Source: Tenuifilum sp040752515
GTDB lineage: Bacteria; Bacteroidota; Bacteroidia; Bacteroidales; Tenuifilaceae
Length of the DNA stretch: 64,000 bases
NCBI GenBank assembly: GCA_040752515.1
Contig: JBFMGQ010000002.1
Location: 124,001-188,000 of the forward strand
Direction: 5' to 3'
Part shown: in pieces, positions 1-7,751 of the stretch
Position numbering within the stretch: the stretch's first letter is position 1
Layout: each line of letters opens with the position of its first letter
The notes under the pieces: model-generated
What the model saw: only the letters and a program-made list of their open reading frames with translations
Told to the model about the DNA's origin: nothing
The model's database searches: none
Translations under genes and position numbers: made by a program

Positions 1-592
1 GATCAATGGCTTGATCCATCCAGTCGTCGCAGTTCACAATTTTGTGTGCCCAAAACACCCTATTGGGGTCAAGGTTGGCTTTTTCACTGGTATCCATGCT
101 ACGAATACCTACCTGAACAATGGGGCATAGCTCTTTTGCCCTTGCCATAACACAGGCATGATTGTTTTTGCTTCCCTCGTAACTATTGCGCAGGTCGGTA
201 TGGGCATCGATTTGAAGAACGGTTAAGTCCTTGTATTTTTGAGCATGAGCCTGAATAGTTCCAATGCTAACACTGTGTTCACCACCTATGATAACAGTAA
301 ATTTCCCTTTTTCAATCAGGTTGAGAGTTCGTTCCTTAACTGCCTCAACCATTGTTTCGGGTGAACTATCTTCGGTTATAGGGCTATCGGTATATATTCC
401 AATCTTATAAACCTCGCTATCGGTCTCAATGTCATAAATTTCCATGTTAGCCGAGGCATCGAGCAATGCCTTAGGCCCTTTATCGGCACCTTTTATCCAG
501 GTACTGGTTCCATCGTAAGGCACAGGCACAATTGCCACCCTTGAGGTCTCAAATTCACAGTATGGCTTGGGTAAATCGCCGTAATGAATCAT
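1..592 (-). CDS. speB: Agmatinase/arginase-family ureohydrolase, C-terminus cut by window edge
   Basis: The reading frame starts at the ATG at 592 and runs off the left edge after about 197 codons. The visible part carries the ureohydrolase signatures GGEHSVS and DAHTDLR followed by a Tyr-x-Gly-x-x-x-Asn-x-His-Ala-Cys-Val-Met-Ala-Arg stretch, which supply Mn-binding His and Asp residues. The family hydrolyses agmatine (or arginine) to putrescine (or ornithine) and urea; the DAHTDLR...HACVMAR pattern favours agmatinase, hence a cytoplasmic role in polyamine synthesis. The last metal-binding motif lies outside the window, so substrate assignment is an inference from family resemblance. Confidence 0.85.
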   Translation of the reverse strand, partial: MIHYGDLPKPYCEFETSRVAIVPVPYDGTSTWIKGADKGPKALLDASANMEIYDIETDSEVYKIGIYTDSPITEDSSPETMVEAVKERTLNLIEKGKFTVIIGGEHSVSIGTIQAHAQKYKDLTVLQIDAHTDLRNSYEGSKNNHACVMARAKELCPIVQVGIRSMDTSEKANLDPNRVFWAHKIVNCDDWMDQAID

Positions 593-770
593 TTCAATTG
601 CTTTTAATTTTCCGGCAAAAATACTAAAAAAATTCAATTTTAGTTTAGGTGATAGGTGAGGTGAGCGAAACCTTGGGAATGAGTAGAATAATTGATAATA
701 TGAGGAATTTAGAGAGATCGTAATATAAAGTAAACCGTTAAATGTTAAACCAAATCGAAAAACGCCTCCA

Positions 771-821
771 GTCATTCCGAGCCCCGATATATCGGGATAA
801 ACTTTGCCGAGAAACCTCATT
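771..821. repeat. Dispersed intergenic repeat (GTCATTCCGAG family)
   Basis: Begins GTCATTCCGAG and ends GAAACCTCATT, with a perfect 14-bp palindrome (CCCGATATATCGGG) at 783-796. A related shorter copy in opposite orientation lies at 20936-20966. The rest of the 593-883 gap is A+T-rich with no gene seen. Confidence 0.5.
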
Positions 822-833
822 TATGAGCAAAAA

Positions 834-858
834 AAGGACACTCGCAGTGAGTGTCCTT
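834..858 (-). terminator. Rho-independent terminator of the Spy-like/sigma operon
   Basis: A perfect 10-bp stem (AAGGACACTC / GAGTGTCCTT) with a 5-nt loop is followed on the minus strand by a run of T (the A-run at 829-835 on the plus strand). It lies just past the stop of the 884-1381 gene. Confidence 0.75.
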
Positions 859-883
859 GATAGGGGATAGTAAACACTATCAA

Positions 884-1381
884 TTAGTTTCCCATACATG
901 GGCCTAACCCCATTCCCATACCCATACCCATGTTACCTGGCATATTCCTTCGTTCTCCTCTCATTCCTTTTCCCATTTTGCCACGGGAGTTAAAAATAAC
1001 CCGTTGCTCATCGGTAAGTAGTTGCGAAACCTCTGCCCTGTGAGCGGCACGGGCTTTCATAAGCTTTGCTTTAAGGGTGCTAATTTCATCAATGGTTTTA
1101 TTAATGGCTGTCATATCGGGTTTATCGGCCGATTCAAGCGTTCTCAGATGCGCCTGTTTTTCCCTCAATTCGTTACGGAGCGGGGTTGTTTCTTTCAGGT
1201 GTTTAACCCGAAGGTCGTTAATTTTTTGCTCCTGCTCAGGGGTTAGGTTTAGGTAGCAGTAACCTTTTCCAACTGTTTGCATGGCATTTCCATCGCCACC
1301 TCTAAACCTTGGCCCTTGAGCCATACCCGTTGTAGTGGCTAAAAGTAGCACTACCATCAAAATGTTCCCAACACGTTTCAT
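884..1381 (-). CDS. Periplasmic Spy/CpxP-like protein, Met/Gly-rich tail
   Basis: 165 residues with a clear signal peptide (about residues 1-21, ending AQG). An LTxEQ-type motif (LNLTPEQEQKI, about residues 45-55) and a following helical hairpin rich in charged residues match the Spy/CpxP/LTxxQ family of periplasmic chaperones and metal sensors. A second TDEQR turn lies near residue 123. The C-terminus is unusually rich in Met and Gly, with repeated Gly-Met pairs and a near-terminal Cys, which suggests soft-metal binding (inference). It is the last gene of the sigma factor operon and probably responds to or buffers envelope or metal stress. Confidence 0.7.
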   Translation of the reverse strand: MKRVGNILMVVLLLATTTGMAQGPRFRGGDGNAMQTVGKGYCYLNLTPEQEQKINDLRVKHLKETTPLRNELREKQAHLRTLESADKPDMTAINKTIDEISTLKAKLMKARAAHRAEVSQLLTDEQRVIFNSRGKMGKGMRGERRNMPGNMGMGMGMGLGPCMGN

Positions 1382-1412
1382 TGCTTTAAATTTTAAAAGT
1401 TAAACATCATTC

Positions 1413-1961
1413 TTATTGATTTCGGGGTGGAATAGAATCGCCCCTACGCATGCGTTCATAACGTAACCGTTGCCTGTGCATTTGCATCTGACGGCGTTGA
1501 GTATGCTCTACAATCCTTTGAAATTTGTTGAATTGTTCAGGTGTACATGCACTTTTTATTTCCAGTAAATGGTCTATCATGATTTTTTTCTCAGCTTTAT
1601 GGAGCTCCCCATACTGCTCGATTAGCGATTCAATACGTTTTAAGTCGGGTTCAGGAACCGAAAGCTCATTGATGATTTCAACAGACACTTTTTGAATCTT
1701 TCGGTTTATTTCAACTGTTTTTTCGTGAAACTCATCACGCGATTTTCGGAAAAAATCTTCCTGTTCAGGGGTTAGCTTTAGCCTATTGCGTAAAAATTGT
1801 GCCTGTTGTTCCATTCGCTCTTGAGGATTATTTGCAAACTTTTCAGCAAGTTGCTTTTGCCTGTAGTAACCGTAAACCATTGCTCCAATGGTAGCCAGTA
1901 AGGTTATTGCTAATACTACAATTATTACAACAAGCACACGTGTTTTAGTAAAGTAGTTCAT
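1413..1961 (-). CDS. Membrane-anchored Spy/CnrX-like periplasmic sensor protein
   Basis: 182 residues: one N-terminal membrane segment (about residues 8-30) followed by an all-helical periplasmic part. LKLTPEQEDFF (about residues 62-72) and CTPEQFNKF (about 140-148) are the two LTxxQ-type turns of the Spy/CpxP/CnrX fold. The C-terminal helix is rich in Met, His and Arg, a possible metal-binding tail. It starts 3 bases after the anti-sigma gene, so the two are co-transcribed. By analogy with CnrYXH the anchored sensor could modulate the anti-sigma factor; that role is inference, the fold assignment is family knowledge. Confidence 0.65.
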   Translation of the reverse strand: MNYFTKTRVLVVIIVVLAITLLATIGAMVYGYYRQKQLAEKFANNPQERMEQQAQFLRNRLKLTPEQEDFFRKSRDEFHEKTVEINRKIQKVSVEIINELSVPEPDLKRIESLIEQYGELHKAEKKIMIDHLLEIKSACTPEQFNKFQRIVEHTQRRQMQMHRQRLRYERMRRGDSIPPRNQ

Positions 1962-1964
1962 GTT

Positions 1965-2414
1965 TTACTTGTTATTTAGATTTTCAACCTCTTCGAAATC
2001 GTATTCATAAATTGTTTCTGTACTCGATGGGATATATTCTTCAGCCAGCATTTCAGCATCGGTATTAGTAGAAATTACCTTTGAGCCTAAAGCCCCTAGC
2101 TGGCTGCCAACAAAAATCCCAATTATCACAGCGGCTGCTATGGTAGCATAGCTTATCAATCGAGTTTTGATATCAATGAGCTTTGAAACCTTTTGAGCCT
2201 CAATCCTGCTTAGCACCCTGCTGGCGAAGAATGGATTTTCGGTATATCTTGATACCTCTTCGTTAGCCATTTCTTTTAACGATTTGATGACCAGCAAGTT
2301 TGCCTGACATTTGGTGCAAGCCAATAAATGCTCTTGGAGTTCACTTTGAACTTCATCGTCAAGTTTACCTTTAAGGTAATCGTCCATTAGGCTATTTGCT
2401 TTTTTGCACCTCAT
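1965..2414 (-). CDS. Anti-sigma factor with putative zinc finger, single membrane segment
   Basis: About 149 residues from the ATG at 2414; the longer frame would need a TTG at 2444. The N-terminus has the zf-HC2 arrangement: an early Cys, then His-x3-Cys-x2-Cys (HLLACTKC), the zinc-binding anti-sigma domain that holds ECF sigma factors. A hydrophobic helix (about residues 92-115) follows, and the C-terminal acidic tail would be periplasmic. It lies directly downstream of the ECF sigma gene and upstream of two Spy-like genes, as expected for a transmembrane anti-sigma factor transmitting an envelope signal. Confidence 0.8.
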   Translation of the reverse strand: MRCKKANSLMDDYLKGKLDDEVQSELQEHLLACTKCQANLLVIKSLKEMANEEVSRYTENPFFASRVLSRIEAQKVSKLIDIKTRLISYATIAAAVIIGIFVGSQLGALGSKVISTNTDAEMLAEEYIPSSTETIYEYDFEEVENLNNK

Positions 2415-2476
2415 TTTTTTTGGTTTTATAGTTTGACAACTCAATCGCTCAAAACTTGCGTTACTAAACCCTTTTT

Positions 2477-3049
2477 TTAGGTTTTTGATTTAACCATTGT
2501 TTTCCGTAGGTTGTTTTTAGCCCTAAATAAGAGCGATTCAACTGATGAAACTGAAGTATCCATAACTTCAGCTATCTCTTTGTACGAAAGTTCGTGGTAT
2601 GTACTAAGCACTAGTGCAATGCGCTGATTTTCAGGCAACATGTTCATGGCTTCACGCAATAGCTTATGCTGTTCTCTATATTCTAGGTTATTGTCTGGAG
2701 CTTGATTTCCAACAATTCCATCGAGGGTTTGCTCGGTATTTCCTTTTCTCTTATCGCCCACAATAGTGTGCAAAAATGTTTCCCTTTTCTTGCGACGCAA
2801 AAAGTTTAGCGATTTGTTTACTGCAATCCGGTAAATCCATGTGGAGAGTTTCGATTCGCTCCGGAATTCAGGTAAGGACTCATAGAGCTCAACAAATACA
2901 TCCTGAGCAATGTCTTCGGCATCGTGATAGTTACCAATAAAACCCATGCAAGTTGTTATTACCATTTTACTATACCTGTCAACCAGTATACCGAAAGCTT
3001 GGTGATTGCTATGCTGAATTACTTGTTGAATGAGTTCTTTTTCGTCCAT
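2477..3049 (-). CDS. ECF RNA polymerase sigma factor (sigma-70 family)
   Basis: 190 residues. Region 2 is recognisable (HDAEDIAQDVFVELYE, then STWIYRIAVNKSLNFLRRKKR, core-binding and -10 recognition), as is region 4 (ENQRIALVLSTYHELSYKEIAEVM followed by a helix-turn-helix that binds the -35 element). A short charged linker with no extra domain separates them, as usual in ECF factors. First gene of a four-gene minus-strand operon sigma, anti-sigma, anchored Spy-like, soluble Spy-like. Such operons are normally autoregulated; I see no certain promoter in the 3050-3309 gap. Confidence 0.9.
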   Translation of the reverse strand: MDEKELIQQVIQHSNHQAFGILVDRYSKMVITTCMGFIGNYHDAEDIAQDVFVELYESLPEFRSESKLSTWIYRIAVNKSLNFLRRKKRETFLHTIVGDKRKGNTEQTLDGIVGNQAPDNNLEYREQHKLLREAMNMLPENQRIALVLSTYHELSYKEIAEVMDTSVSSVESLLFRAKNNLRKTMVKSKT

Positions 3050-3210
3050 TGGAGTAAATGCCTGTTTTTATATAGACAAGCAATTTACAAAAAACTTGCG
3101 CATGGGTTTTAAAATTGTTTTTTTGATATTACCAGGCGCAATGCACTATGGTGATTTTAAACAAGCTATGGGTTAACTGTGAAAATATTATTGCAAATTG
3201 TTGATTAATA

Positions 3211-3243
3211 TTGAATAGCAATGCTTGTTTAGTTTTACATTTG
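3211..3243 (+). promoter_or_regulatory. Putative Bacteroidota promoter for the sensor-like/trkH operon
   Basis: A TACATTTG box (3236-3243) matches the -7 consensus TAnnTTTG, with TTG at 3211-3213 about 22 nt upstream as the -33 element. It lies 66 bases before the 3310 start. Pattern match only. Confidence 0.45.
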
Positions 3244-3309
3244 CATTAACTTTTGTGCAAGGATTTTACAGTTGGGCAATAGTTAATTAGCAATTAATAC
3301 CATAATGCC

Positions 3310-4071
3310 ATGTTTAAAATTCGCTACAAGATAATTACCGGTTTTGCGATACTAGGCATAATGCTGGTAATTTCAGGGTTAATATCGATATATGAGCTCA
3401 CCAAGCTGGGCAATCAGGTTAACCGTTTGCTAATGGATAACTACCGAAGTATCGATTTTTCAAAACAGATGAATTACAGCTTAGGGTTACAGGAGAGAGC
3501 CATACTTTTATCCATTCAAGGCGATAAGGGCAAGGCCAACTCGCTTTTTAGCAATGCGGTTTCAACCTTCAATGAAAATTTGCTAAAGGCATCAAATAAT
3601 TTAACCATACCGGGCGAAGCTGGGACGGTCGATTCTATTGCCATTGCTTTTTCATTGTTTAAGACCAAGGCAGAGGGTTTTATAAACAAACCAACACCCA
3701 ATGTGTCAGAGTATCTTACTGAGGTTAATCCTGCATTGCAAATGGTTCGCAGCAAGGTTGAAGAATTATTAACCCTTAACCAGCAAAACCTTAACCAAAC
3801 CGTTGCCGTTTTGGAAAAAAGCCCCTACAGAACTATTCTGCCCGGACTTATTATTGTAATTACCAGCGTTATTTTTACCATCATTTTTAACTATATGATA
3901 TCATACTACCTGCTTAGCCCTATTGGAAAAATTACAAAGGGAATACAGAACTTTACTAAGTATAGGCGACAGTATGAGGTTACCATTGAAACGCGCGACG
4001 AGATGTATGAGCTTAACGAGTCGGTTAAGGACCTTATTCTTACCAAGAGTTTTCAAAAAAAGGCAGAATGA
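3310..4071 (+). CDS. Two-helix membrane protein with 4HB/HAMP-like sensor architecture, no output domain
   Basis: 253 residues. One membrane segment near residues 9-29, a periplasmic helical region of about 145 residues resembling the four-helix-bundle sensor of chemoreceptors, a second membrane segment near 176-200, then a HAMP-like stretch (LLSPIGKITKGIQNF...) ending in a short helix. No kinase, methyl-accepting or cyclase domain follows: the frame stops and overlaps trkH by four bases (ATGA). The usual families continue into an effector, so the absence is notable. Co-translation with TrkH suggests a signal-dependent partner for the potassium transporter (inference); it could also be a decayed histidine kinase. 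Confidence 0.65.
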   Translation: MFKIRYKIITGFAILGIMLVISGLISIYELTKLGNQVNRLLMDNYRSIDFSKQMNYSLGLQERAILLSIQGDKGKANSLFSNAVSTFNENLLKASNNLTIPGEAGTVDSIAIAFSLFKTKAEGFINKPTPNVSEYLTEVNPALQMVRSKVEELLTLNQQNLNQTVAVLEKSPYRTILPGLIIVITSVIFTIIFNYMISYYLLSPIGKITKGIQNFTKYRRQYEVTIETRDEMYELNESVKDLILTKSFQKKAE

Positions 4072-5507
4072 GACCACATGTGATTATCCGATACATTGGT
4101 TTGGTAATGCTCTTTAACGCAGCATTTATCTTTGTATCGTTTTTGATATCGTTGTACAATAAAGATGCAGGGCAGTTGCCCTTGCTATTTAGTTTTTTAA
4201 TCACCCTCCTTTGGGGAGTATTCCCATTGGTTTTTGTTCCTAAAGCCACCGACCTATCAAACAAGGAAGGTTACCTTGTGGTGGTACTTAGCTGGATTCT
4301 GTCGTGTTTTATTGGCTCTTTGCCGCTTTTACTCTATGGAGGTGAGTTTACCTTTGTAAAAGCAATTTTTGAGAGCGTTTCGGGATATACAACAACGGGT
4401 GCATCAATCTTAGCCAATGTTGAGGCTTTACCTAAAGGGATACTTTTTTGGCGCTCGTCAATGCACTGGGTTGGTGGTATTGGTATTGTGGTTTTTGTTC
4501 TAATCATCCTACCCTCGCTGGGTAAGGCTCAAATGACACTTTCTAAAATGGAAATTTCGCCCCTTGCCCAGGAAAATTTCAAGTATAGAACCCGTAAGAT
4601 GCTCAATGTAATTTTAGTTGTTTACTTAGGCTTAACGGTTACCCAGGTGGTTTTACTGCGATTGTTCGGAATGGGTTTATTCGATGCGGTTAACCATGCC
4701 TTTGCCACAATTGCTACCGGTGGTTTTTCTACTAAAAACACCAGCGTAGCCTATTTCAACAGCGTTCCTATTGAAATAGTAATCATAGTTTTCATGTTTC
4801 TATCGGGTATCCATTTCGGATTGCTATACTCAACGTTTACCCTGAAAAAGAACAACATTTTTAACTCTCCTATAGTTAAGTATTACTTTTGGATAACCAT
4901 TATAGGCATTGCTTTGGTATCTATCAATCTGCATGGTAAAATATACCCTACTTGGGGCGAAAGTGTAAGGTATGCAGCGTTTCAGGTTGTCTCGCTTTCA
5001 ACCACAACAGGCTTTGCTAATGCCGATTCATCGATTTGGCCACCTTTTTCAATTCTGATAATTATATTCTTTACCATTCAGTGTGCTTGCGCCGGTTCAA
5101 CTGCCGGTGGTATGAAACTCGATAGGGTGGTAATATTCTTTCAGGCATTGAAAAGTCAAATTCTGAAAATTCAGCACCCACAAGCTGTTATACCTGTTAG
5201 GATTGGTAAAAGCGTGGTTGCCGATGAGGTTGTAAACTCTGTGGTTCAGTTTATTGTTTTCTACATTCTGGTTCTATTTATAAGCACTTTGGCGCTTACA
5301 GGGCTGGGTTACGATAGTTTAACCTCCCTATCGGCAACTGCTGCATGTATGGGCAATGCCGGTCCTGGATTTGGATTAGTGAGCTCAATGTCCAATTACG
5401 GGATGCTTTCCGATACGGCTCTGCTTATCCTTTCTTTCGACATGTTACTTGGTCGTCTGGAAATTTTTGGTCTATTGCTTCTATTTATGGTAAAATCGTG
5501 GCGGTAG
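4068..5507 (+). CDS. trkH: TrkH-family potassium uptake membrane subunit
   Basis: 479 residues, strongly hydrophobic, with the four pore-loop signatures of the Trk/Ktr/HKT superfamily: GYTTTGAS, ATGGFST, STTTGFA and GNAGPGFG, each supplying a filter glycine. The protein forms the K+-conducting subunit in the inner membrane and normally works with a cytoplasmic nucleotide-binding TrkA subunit, which is not in this window. It overlaps the preceding HAMP-like membrane protein by four bases and ends flush against the convergent ttcA gene. Confidence 0.92.
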   Translation: MRPHVIIRYIGLVMLFNAAFIFVSFLISLYNKDAGQLPLLFSFLITLLWGVFPLVFVPKATDLSNKEGYLVVVLSWILSCFIGSLPLLLYGGEFTFVKAIFESVSGYTTTGASILANVEALPKGILFWRSSMHWVGGIGIVVFVLIILPSLGKAQMTLSKMEISPLAQENFKYRTRKMLNVILVVYLGLTVTQVVLLRLFGMGLFDAVNHAFATIATGGFSTKNTSVAYFNSVPIEIVIIVFMFLSGIHFGLLYSTFTLKKNNIFNSPIVKYYFWITIIGIALVSINLHGKIYPTWGESVRYAAFQVVSLSTTTGFANADSSIWPPFSILIIIFFTIQCACAGSTAGGMKLDRVVIFFQALKSQILKIQHPQAVIPVRIGKSVVADEVVNSVVQFIVFYILVLFISTLALTGLGYDSLTSLSATAACMGNAGPGFGLVSSMSNYGMLSDTALLILSFDMLLGRLEIFGLLLLFMVKSWR

Positions 5508-6254
5508 TTAACTCCCCTTTTTACGGGGCTTGGTAACAATGTACTCGTCAAAGATGTTTTGCATGGAACGGTAAATGTTTTCGCGGGCATCGCGATTTAT
5601 CTGTTCCATGTGTCGGATTAGTTCACGGACAGTATTTCGGTGTGTATCCTTATCGAACTGGCAAAGTTGCTTTTCCGATGGAAAGCCCATAAACTGGCTA
5701 TACTTTTCCAGTTCCTTATCCAGGCATGTAGTTAGCGGGCGAATCAGAAAAATCTCGCCATTAAACATCGATAGCTTAGGGGGTATTGAACTTATTGAGG
5801 AGTGATTTATCATGTTTAGGAGCAACGTTTCAATGGCATCGTCCAGGTGATGGCCTAAGGCCAACTTGTTGCATCCGGTTTCTCGGGTGGTTGTGAATAG
5901 CATCTTACGGCGTTTCCAGCTGCAAATAAAACAGGCGGGTTTCCTATCGTTAGGGTTATACTCAACGCTAATTTGGCGTAGATGAAATTTTACATTGTTT
6001 TCGGCGCAGTATTGTTCCATGAATTCAATATCGGCGCGGTAGGTCATATCGGTAGCCTGAACATGGCAGGCATGCAGCTCAAATTTAATAGGAAGCACTT
6101 CCCTTCGATTTACCAAAAGGTCAAGTAGCGCATAGCTATCTTTTCCGCCCGATAAACCAACCATTACCCTATCGCCATCGTCAATAAGATTATAGCCGTA
6201 GATAGCCTGATTTACTTTGCCCTGAAGTTTCTTTACAATATATCCGCTTGCCAT
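5508..6254 (-). CDS. ttcA: tRNA 2-thiocytidine(32) synthetase-type PP-loop protein
   Basis: 248 residues. The PP-loop SGGKDS (near residue 36), which binds ATP and adenylates the tRNA base, and LGHHLDDAIETLL identify the TtcA/TilS superfamily. The CxxC pair in CFICSWKRR matches the two cysteines that bind the Fe-S cluster in TtcA. At the position of the second TtcA CxxC only one cysteine remains (QLCQFDKDTHR), which fits a cluster held by three cysteines. Role: sulphur insertion at cytidine 32 of certain tRNAs in the cytoplasm. Convergent with trkH with no gap. Confidence 0.82.
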   Translation of the reverse strand: MASGYIVKKLQGKVNQAIYGYNLIDDGDRVMVGLSGGKDSYALLDLLVNRREVLPIKFELHACHVQATDMTYRADIEFMEQYCAENNVKFHLRQISVEYNPNDRKPACFICSWKRRKMLFTTTRETGCNKLALGHHLDDAIETLLLNMINHSSISSIPPKLSMFNGEIFLIRPLTTCLDKELEKYSQFMGFPSEKQLCQFDKDTHRNTVRELIRHMEQINRDARENIYRSMQNIFDEYIVTKPRKKGS

Positions 6255-6311
6255 AACTAAAAAAACTTGGCAAAGTTAGTTTTTATTGCTAAATTTAGGT
6301 AAACAAATGGT

Positions 6312-7010
6312 ATGCGAACTTTTGTAATCCCCGATATTCATGGATGTTCTAAAACACTCAGATACTTACTGGAGGTAAAGTTGAGTATTTCGCAGGCCGA
6401 TAGGCTATACTTTTTAGGCGATTACATCGACCGTGGCCCCGATTCTGCGGGTGTAGTGGAATACCTGATAAACCTAATTGACGATGGCTATAGCATTACC
6501 GGACTGAAAGGCAACCACGAGCAAATGATGCTTGAGTGCATCAATGGCGACTATGAGATGAGCCTTTGGTTGATGAATTCGGGTTTTGCCACAATGCATC
6601 AGTATCAGTCATTGACAACCGCCATTGAAACCGAATATGGTTTTCTGCCACAAAGGCACCTCGATTTCTTTTCCAGCTTAAAGACTTATGTTATTGTTGA
6701 TAACCGATACATCCTTGTGCATGGGGGCATAAACTACGAGTTGCCCAATCCCTTTTCCGATGAGTATGCCATGCTTTGGAACCGCCCTTCCGAGGTGCCC
6801 GATGATTTTATGCCCAACTACACAATCATCCACGGTCATACCCCCCGTGCGCTGAAGAGAATTGTTGAGGAGATAAAAGAACCCAACCGCCGACTGTTCG
6901 ATTTAGATGCCGGCTGCGTTTACAAAGGACTATACATACCCGGAACCGGGTATTTAACAGCCCTACAACTTGAAAATTGGTCGTTGGAGTTTGTGGAATG
7001 TATTGATTAG
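6312..7010 (+). CDS. Calcineurin-like metallophosphatase (PP1/PrpA/ApaH type)
   Basis: 232 residues with the metallophosphoesterase motifs in order: DIHG (near residue 8), GDYIDRG (near 37), GNHE (near 66), LVHGG (near 135) and IHGHTP (near 175), giving the full set of Asp, His and Asn metal ligands. The size and the GDYIDRGPDS signature are those of bacterial protein Ser/Thr phosphatases and diadenosine tetraphosphatases; the substrate cannot be fixed from sequence alone. Cytoplasmic, no signal peptide. Divergent from ttcA, with a 57-base shared upstream region; the next gene is convergent. Confidence 0.8.
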   Translation: MRTFVIPDIHGCSKTLRYLLEVKLSISQADRLYFLGDYIDRGPDSAGVVEYLINLIDDGYSITGLKGNHEQMMLECINGDYEMSLWLMNSGFATMHQYQSLTTAIETEYGFLPQRHLDFFSSLKTYVIVDNRYILVHGGINYELPNPFSDEYAMLWNRPSEVPDDFMPNYTIIHGHTPRALKRIVEEIKEPNRRLFDLDAGCVYKGLYIPGTGYLTALQLENWSLEFVECID

Positions 7011-7014
7011 CAAT

Positions 7015-7683
7015 TTATGACTTTGGCAAAACAATAACTTCAACCTTATCCTTAAGCAAGTTCTTAAATTTTTCAACATCGGCAGAGGAACCTTCATACA
7101 ACCCATAGTGAATGGGTATAGCAACACTGGCTTCGGTATCCAGGACAGCAGCCGCGGCATCGTCAACGCTGTTCATGGTATAGGTTTGCCCCAAGGGGAG
7201 CAAGATGATATCGGTTTTAATGCTTTTCATTTCAGGTATTCGCTCGGTATCGCCGGTATGGTATAACCACACGTGGCAAAGGTTAAGCAGGTAGCCCACC
7301 CACTTTTTCGATTGCGGATGCTTGTCGTTTTTTGTAATGTTATACATTGGAACAGTCCTAATCTCAATTCCATGCCATTCATCGTTAAAGCCGGGTTGAA
7401 CGGCAATCACCTTGGCAGCGCCAAAATTTCGGGCTTCTTCGGCTACATCGGTTGGGCAAAGTATCCATGTGTGTGGGGCTACAATCTTTTTGATATCGTC
7501 GGGCGAGAAATGGTCAAAGTGGGAGTGGGTTATCAATATTAAATCGGCTTGGTCGTTCCCTTTTATTTGGAAAGGGTCAATGTATATCACTTTTCCGCAG
7601 TTCATTATTTTTACTGCGGCCTGACCAAACCATTGAATACTCTCGGCAACGGCTTCGATATTCTTTGATACCTGTGTATTCAT
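7015..7683 (-). CDS. MBL-fold metal-dependent hydrolase (UlaG/UPF0173-like)
   Basis: 222 residues. The metallo-beta-lactamase motif THSHFDH (near residue 52) is followed by later metal ligands at HTGDTE (near 141) and IPIHYG. The compact size and the start with a WFGQAAVKI-type strand are those of UlaG-like/UPF0173 hydrolases, cytoplasmic enzymes with mostly unproven substrates. No signal peptide. Convergent with the phosphatase gene with a 4-base gap. Confidence 0.78.
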   Translation of the reverse strand: MNTQVSKNIEAVAESIQWFGQAAVKIMNCGKVIYIDPFQIKGNDQADLILITHSHFDHFSPDDIKKIVAPHTWILCPTDVAEEARNFGAAKVIAVQPGFNDEWHGIEIRTVPMYNITKNDKHPQSKKWVGYLLNLCHVWLYHTGDTERIPEMKSIKTDIILLPLGQTYTMNSVDDAAAAVLDTEASVAIPIHYGLYEGSSADVEKFKNLLKDKVEVIVLPKS

Positions 7684-7751
7684 AGCATCAATCCGATTTG
7701 GTTTTCACCCATAAATTTAATGAATTTTTAGGGCGATGTAAAGGGGGGATG

